From an uncultured Oscillospiraceae bacterium (GTDB taxonomy: Bacteria; Bacillota; Clostridia; Oscillospirales; Oscillospiraceae), in contig CAKTFW010000031.1 of assembly GCA_934561175.1 (NCBI GenBank), positions 1 to 17,209 of the forward strand: 17,209 nucleotides of DNA, written 5' to 3'. Below, piece by piece: positions 14,369 through 17,209 of this stretch. Numbering within the stretch: the stretch's first letter is position 1; every line of letters starts with the position of its first letter. Under the pieces are notes generated by a model. The model searched no databases. It was not told the DNA's origin and was given only the letters and a program-made list of their open reading frames with translations. A program made the translations under genes and the position numbers.

Positions 14369-14932
14369 ATGGCACTTCGTACGCGAAATGCAATTCGGGA
14401 GAGCTTCCTGGAACTTTTAAGTGAACGCCCCTTCGATAAAATATCGGTGCGAGATATTACGGAGCGTAGCAAGATTTCCCGCAACACTTTTTACTACTAT
14501 TATCAGGACATTTACGCGCTCACAGAGGACATCTTTGGGACGGAGATTGAAAAAATTGCAGAAAAAGTAGAAAGCTATGATTCCTGGAAGATGGCATTTC
14601 TGGATGCGATGGCTTTTGCACTGGAAAATCGGAAAGCGATTTTCCATATTTATAATTCTGCAAACCGCGATCTGCTGGAGCAGTACTCCCGTAAGAGCAT
14701 CCTGACGGCAATCCTGTCCTATGTACAGAAGGAAGCAGAAGGGCTTACGGTACCGGAGCATAAGGTGCTGGTCCTTGCAAAATTCTACGCTGCGGCCTTG
14801 ACAAATTTGAGCACAGATTGGCTCAGCAGCGACATGAAGGGAGAACCGGAAGCGTTTCTGGACGATCTGAGCGATATGCTTGAAGGCAATGTACGCAGAG
14901 CATTGGAGCGCGCCGCTGAAAAAGAACATTAA
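14369..14932 (+). CDS. TetR/AcrR-family transcriptional regulator
   Basis: The 187-residue product starts MALRTRNAIRESFLELLSE and has the TetR helix-turn-helix ISVRDITERSKISRNTFYYYYQD at about residues 24-46. A helical ligand-binding and dimer region follows, containing HIYNSANRDLLEQY. The C-terminal half resembles the TetR_C type seen in DhaS-like regulators; no ligand can be named. The start at 14369 is chosen because GGGAGGAG lies 7-8 bases upstream, and an upstream ATG at 14345 falls almost on the transcription start. The gene converges on the MMPL transporter gene, sharing a bidirectional terminator. TetR proteins next to MMPL-type transporters often repress them, so it may control the transporter and itself through the palindrome upstream. 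Confidence 0.9.
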   Translation: MALRTRNAIRESFLELLSERPFDKISVRDITERSKISRNTFYYYYQDIYALTEDIFGTEIEKIAEKVESYDSWKMAFLDAMAFALENRKAIFHIYNSANRDLLEQYSRKSILTAILSYVQKEAEGLTVPEHKVLVLAKFYAAALTNLSTDWLSSDMKGEPEAFLDDLSDMLEGNVRRALERAAEKEH

Positions 14933-14946
14933 CAGGTAAACAAGAA

Positions 14947-14982
14947 AAAAGTCCGCACGGTACACGCACCGTGCGGACTTTT
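14947..14982. terminator. Bidirectional terminator between convergent TetR and MMPL genes
   Basis: AAAAGTCCGCACGGT (14947-14961) and ACCGTGCGGACTTTT (14968-14982) form a perfect stem with flanking A and T runs. Both strands therefore have a U-tailed GC-rich hairpin. It lies 14 bases after the TetR stop and ends next to the transporter stop. Confidence 0.92.
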
Positions 14983-17106
14983 TCAGGATTGCATGGATTT
15001 CTGCTTTTTGAAGCGAGAGGGCTTCTTCGGCTTCTTTGGCTTTTCCTTCAACCAATAGAGCGTTGTTTTACGGAACAGCGGCTCAAAGGTGTACAGCAGT
15101 GCCGGCAGCACGAAAATGCTCAATATCGCGGAGATTACTGCGCCGCGGGCAAGCATAATACAAATTGCGCCGATCAGGTCGATGGACGAGACAAAAGAGA
15201 CACCAAGCGTAGCACAGAAGAGGACGAGTGCACTGGTAATGATTGATTCGTCAGAAGAGTCGGCCGCGATGCGTATGGCTTCCATCCGGTTTTTGCCATT
15301 GCGCAGCTCCTCTTGAAAACGCGAGGTTATCAGAATTGCGTAATCAACCGTTGCGCCGAGCTGAACGCAGCTGATGATGGTAGGCGCAATAAACGGCGTT
15401 GAGGTACCGGTGAAATAACTGATACCCTGGTTGATGAAAATTGCCAGCTCAATGGCGGCAACCAGCACCACCGGAATGGAGATCGACTTGAAGACAAGTC
15501 CAACAAGAATCAAAATTGCGATAATAGAGAGGTAGTTCGCCACCTTGAAGTCCACGGCGGTTGTCTCAATCAGGTCACGGTACATGGCGCCCTCGCCGGT
15601 AATCATCGCATTGGGATCATAGTCATCCAGAATCGCGGTGAGCTGATCCAACTGCTCGGCCACTTCATCTGTTGCAGGTGCGTAGCGGGAGTTGACCATC
15701 ATAAGCTGGTAGCCGCCCTGCTTCAGCATATCCTTGACTTCATCCGGAATGAAAAAGTCGGGGATACCGGTACCGAGCATGGAGTGATAGGAGATACAGG
15801 AGGTGATGCCGGGAACCGCATCGATGCGGTTTTCCATCTCGTTCATGTCGGCAGTGGAGATATCGTCCCGAAGCACGATGAAATGGGAAGTGGCCATATC
15901 AAAGTCTGTTTTCAGTTTGTCGTTTGCAACAATGCTCGGAAGGCCACGGGGGAGAGACTCATCGAGCTTATAATAGATACTTGCGTGCGACTGGGCGTAA
16001 TAGGCCGGCAGAAACAGCACAATAAAGCAGATGACAAGCGCCTTGCGGTGGCGCAGAATAAAGGTGTTGACCTTATCAAAGCTTGGCATGAGACTCTTGT
16101 GCGTGTGTTTGGTGATCTGCTTGTCAAAGAGCAGCACCAGCGAGGGCATGATCAGAATGACGGTGGCAACGCCGAGGATAACACCCTTGGCCATGACAAT
16201 GCCAATATCGCGACCGAGGGTCAGACGCATAACGCACAGGGCAAGAAATCCGGCAATGGTTGTCAAACTGGAGCCAGACAGCGAGCGAAACGCGGCGAGA
16301 ATTGCCTGTTCCATGGCGTCGCGCTTATCTTCGTACTGGTCGCGCTCTTCCTCATAACGGCGGTACAGGAAGATGGAATAGTCCATCGTTACACCCAATT
16401 GCAGTACCGCCGCAATTGCTTTGGTGACATAGGAAATCTGCCCAAGGAAGATATTGGTGCCCATGTTGTAGATAATGGCAAGCCCAATACTGGAAAGAAT
16501 AATCAAGGGCAATACAGAGGATTCCAGCGTTAAAAGCATTGCGATCAACGCCAGCAATACGGCAAGTCCGACAAAGATGGGAAGTTCACGATCCATGACA
16601 TCGCGGGTATCTTTGATGACGACTGAGAAACCGGCAAGGAAGCACTTTTCGTTGCAGATTTTGCGAATCTCTGCGATCGCTTGCATGGTGTCGTCCGAAG
16701 CGCCTGCTTTTTCGTACTGAATAATCATCATGGTGGCGTTTCCGGAGTAGAACATCTCGCGGAAGTCTGCGGGAATCATATCCGTCGGAATCTGAATACC
16801 GACGAGGTTACTGACCCAAATAGCGTTATTCACACCGGGGACTTTTTTGATCTCATTGATCAGGTCATTGGTGTAACCAGCGGGCATACCGTCGACAACG
16901 AGCATACTGGTTGCCGCCATGTGGAACGGTTCTTCCAGCAGCTGTTCACCCTGGGAGGAGGGGAGATCCTGCGGCAGATAGGAGAGAATGTCGTAATTGA
17001 TCCGCGTGGCTGCATAGCCGATAATCGCAGGGATCAGCATCAGAAGTGCAATGGTCGCGACCAGCTTTGGCTTACGGCTAAGGCCGTGGGCGATCTTTTC
17101 CAGCAT
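14983..17106 (-). CDS. MMPL-family RND-superfamily transporter
   Basis: This 707-residue protein has the duplicated RND layout. TM1 (about 15-32) and an extracellular loop (35-175) come first, then a five-helix block (175-328). TM7 (about 354-372), a second loop (375-520) and a second five-helix block (about 522-685) follow. The matching TM4/TM10 segments LQLGVTMDYSIFLYRRYEEE and VQLGATVDYAILITSRFQEE place Asp242-Tyr243 and Asp588-Tyr589 where MMPL proteins have proton-relay Asp-Tyr pairs. The C-terminus is a short Lys/Pro-rich tail (KPKKPKKPS). MMPL proteins use the proton gradient to export lipids or other hydrophobic compounds; the substrate here is unknown. The ATG lies 6 bases after the stop of the upstream gene, with GGGAAAGGA inside that gene as ribosome site. 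It is thus the distal gene of an operon and is probably regulated by the convergent TetR. Confidence 0.93.
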   Translation of the reverse strand: MLEKIAHGLSRKPKLVATIALLMLIPAIIGYAATRINYDILSYLPQDLPSSQGEQLLEEPFHMAATSMLVVDGMPAGYTNDLINEIKKVPGVNNAIWVSNLVGIQIPTDMIPADFREMFYSGNATMMIIQYEKAGASDDTMQAIAEIRKICNEKCFLAGFSVVIKDTRDVMDRELPIFVGLAVLLALIAMLLTLESSVLPLIILSSIGLAIIYNMGTNIFLGQISYVTKAIAAVLQLGVTMDYSIFLYRRYEEERDQYEDKRDAMEQAILAAFRSLSGSSLTTIAGFLALCVMRLTLGRDIGIVMAKGVILGVATVILIMPSLVLLFDKQITKHTHKSLMPSFDKVNTFILRHRKALVICFIVLFLPAYYAQSHASIYYKLDESLPRGLPSIVANDKLKTDFDMATSHFIVLRDDISTADMNEMENRIDAVPGITSCISYHSMLGTGIPDFFIPDEVKDMLKQGGYQLMMVNSRYAPATDEVAEQLDQLTAILDDYDPNAMITGEGAMYRDLIETTAVDFKVANYLSIIAILILVGLVFKSISIPVVLVAAIELAIFINQGISYFTGTSTPFIAPTIISCVQLGATVDYAILITSRFQEELRNGKNRMEAIRIAADSSDESIITSALVLFCATLGVSFVSSIDLIGAICIMLARGAVISAILSIFVLPALLYTFEPLFRKTTLYWLKEKPKKPKKPSRFKKQKSMQS

Positions 17107-17112
17107 GGCCGA

Positions 17113-17209
17113 TCAGTCCTTTCCCTTAAAGATTCCGGTGATGGCGGCCCAGAAATCCTTAAACATCTGTGCAACGCGTCCCCAGAAGGTTGTCTGCTCG
17201 GCCTGTGCT
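17113..17209 (-). CDS. C-terminal end of an unidentified protein upstream of the MMPL gene (partial)
   Basis: The last 31 codons of a minus-strand gene enter at the window edge and end in TGA at 17113-17115. The visible tail reads WGRVAQMFKDFWAAITGIF followed by KGKD, an amphipathic aromatic helix. Too little is seen to name it. It ends 6 bases before the transporter ATG and contains the transporter ribosome site, so the two are co-transcribed and probably act together. Confidence 0.7.
   Translation of the reverse strand, partial: AQAEQTTFWGRVAQMFKDFWAAITGIFKGKD

Noticed and set aside
15784..16533. Plus-strand ORF of 249 codons inside the MMPL gene
   Set aside because: It lies entirely opposite conserved transporter helices and has the Asn/Gln/His-rich look of an antisense frame.
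1..17209. Insertion sequence, prophage, CRISPR array or tRNA
   Set aside because: No transposase or phage genes, no regularly spaced repeats and no tRNA cloverleaf were recognised by eye on either strand.

Overview
The window looks like chromosomal DNA of a Gram-positive Bacillota of class Clostridia, plausibly a gut Oscillospirales (Ruminococcaceae/Butyricicoccaceae-like) species. This is inferred from strong AGGAGG-type ribosome sites, near-consensus sigma-A promoters, many U-tailed hairpin terminators, S-layer (SLH) anchoring, a lipoprotein signal, a c-di-GMP-I riboswitch, and the VTC / DUF4956 / Cthe_2159-like gene set. No phage, plasmid, IS, CRISPR, tRNA or rRNA signal was seen.

Layout. 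1-585 (minus): N-terminal part of a MalT/LuxR-type STAND ATPase regulator. 691-4167 (minus): a cell-surface/polyphosphate module made of a VTC-domain enzyme, a DUF4956 membrane protein, an OmpR-family response regulator and its histidine kinase. It faces two plus-strand genes (4353-7864) for a beta-helix lipoprotein and a Cthe_2159-like carbohydrate-binding protein with SLH motifs. The 185-bp divergent gap holds a near-perfect inverted duplication of an 11-bp-period direct repeat (CCTAAAG-type boxes), a likely binding site through which the response regulator would drive both arms. 8017-9662: an MgtE magnesium channel gene behind a 200-nt leader with a possible 40-aa leader peptide and a hairpin that hides the mgtE Shine-Dalgarno sequence. 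9816-10626: a small unknown protein and a CarD-family regulator.

11003-14220 is a decaying signalling island. The first part is a sensor whose kinase core has been cut out, leaving a sensor fused in frame to the tail of a receiver. Next comes a c-di-GMP-I riboswitch with its own terminator. It leads into a large hybrid sensor kinase broken by four single-base losses, an amber codon replacing a conserved Gln, an Arg-to-Trp change in the H-box and at least one probable in-frame deletion. The riboswitch also appears to carry a mismatch in one stem.

14236-17209: a TetR-family regulator with its own promoter and a palindromic operator candidate, converging through a bidirectional terminator on an MMPL/RND-type transporter. 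The transporter lies just downstream of a gene cut by the window edge.

The most coherent system is the divergent VTC-DUF4956 / beta-helix lipoprotein / SLH carbohydrate-binding cluster with its own two-component system. The most curious signals are the two CAG-to-TAG changes (SLH protein and hybrid kinase) and the mgtE leader.
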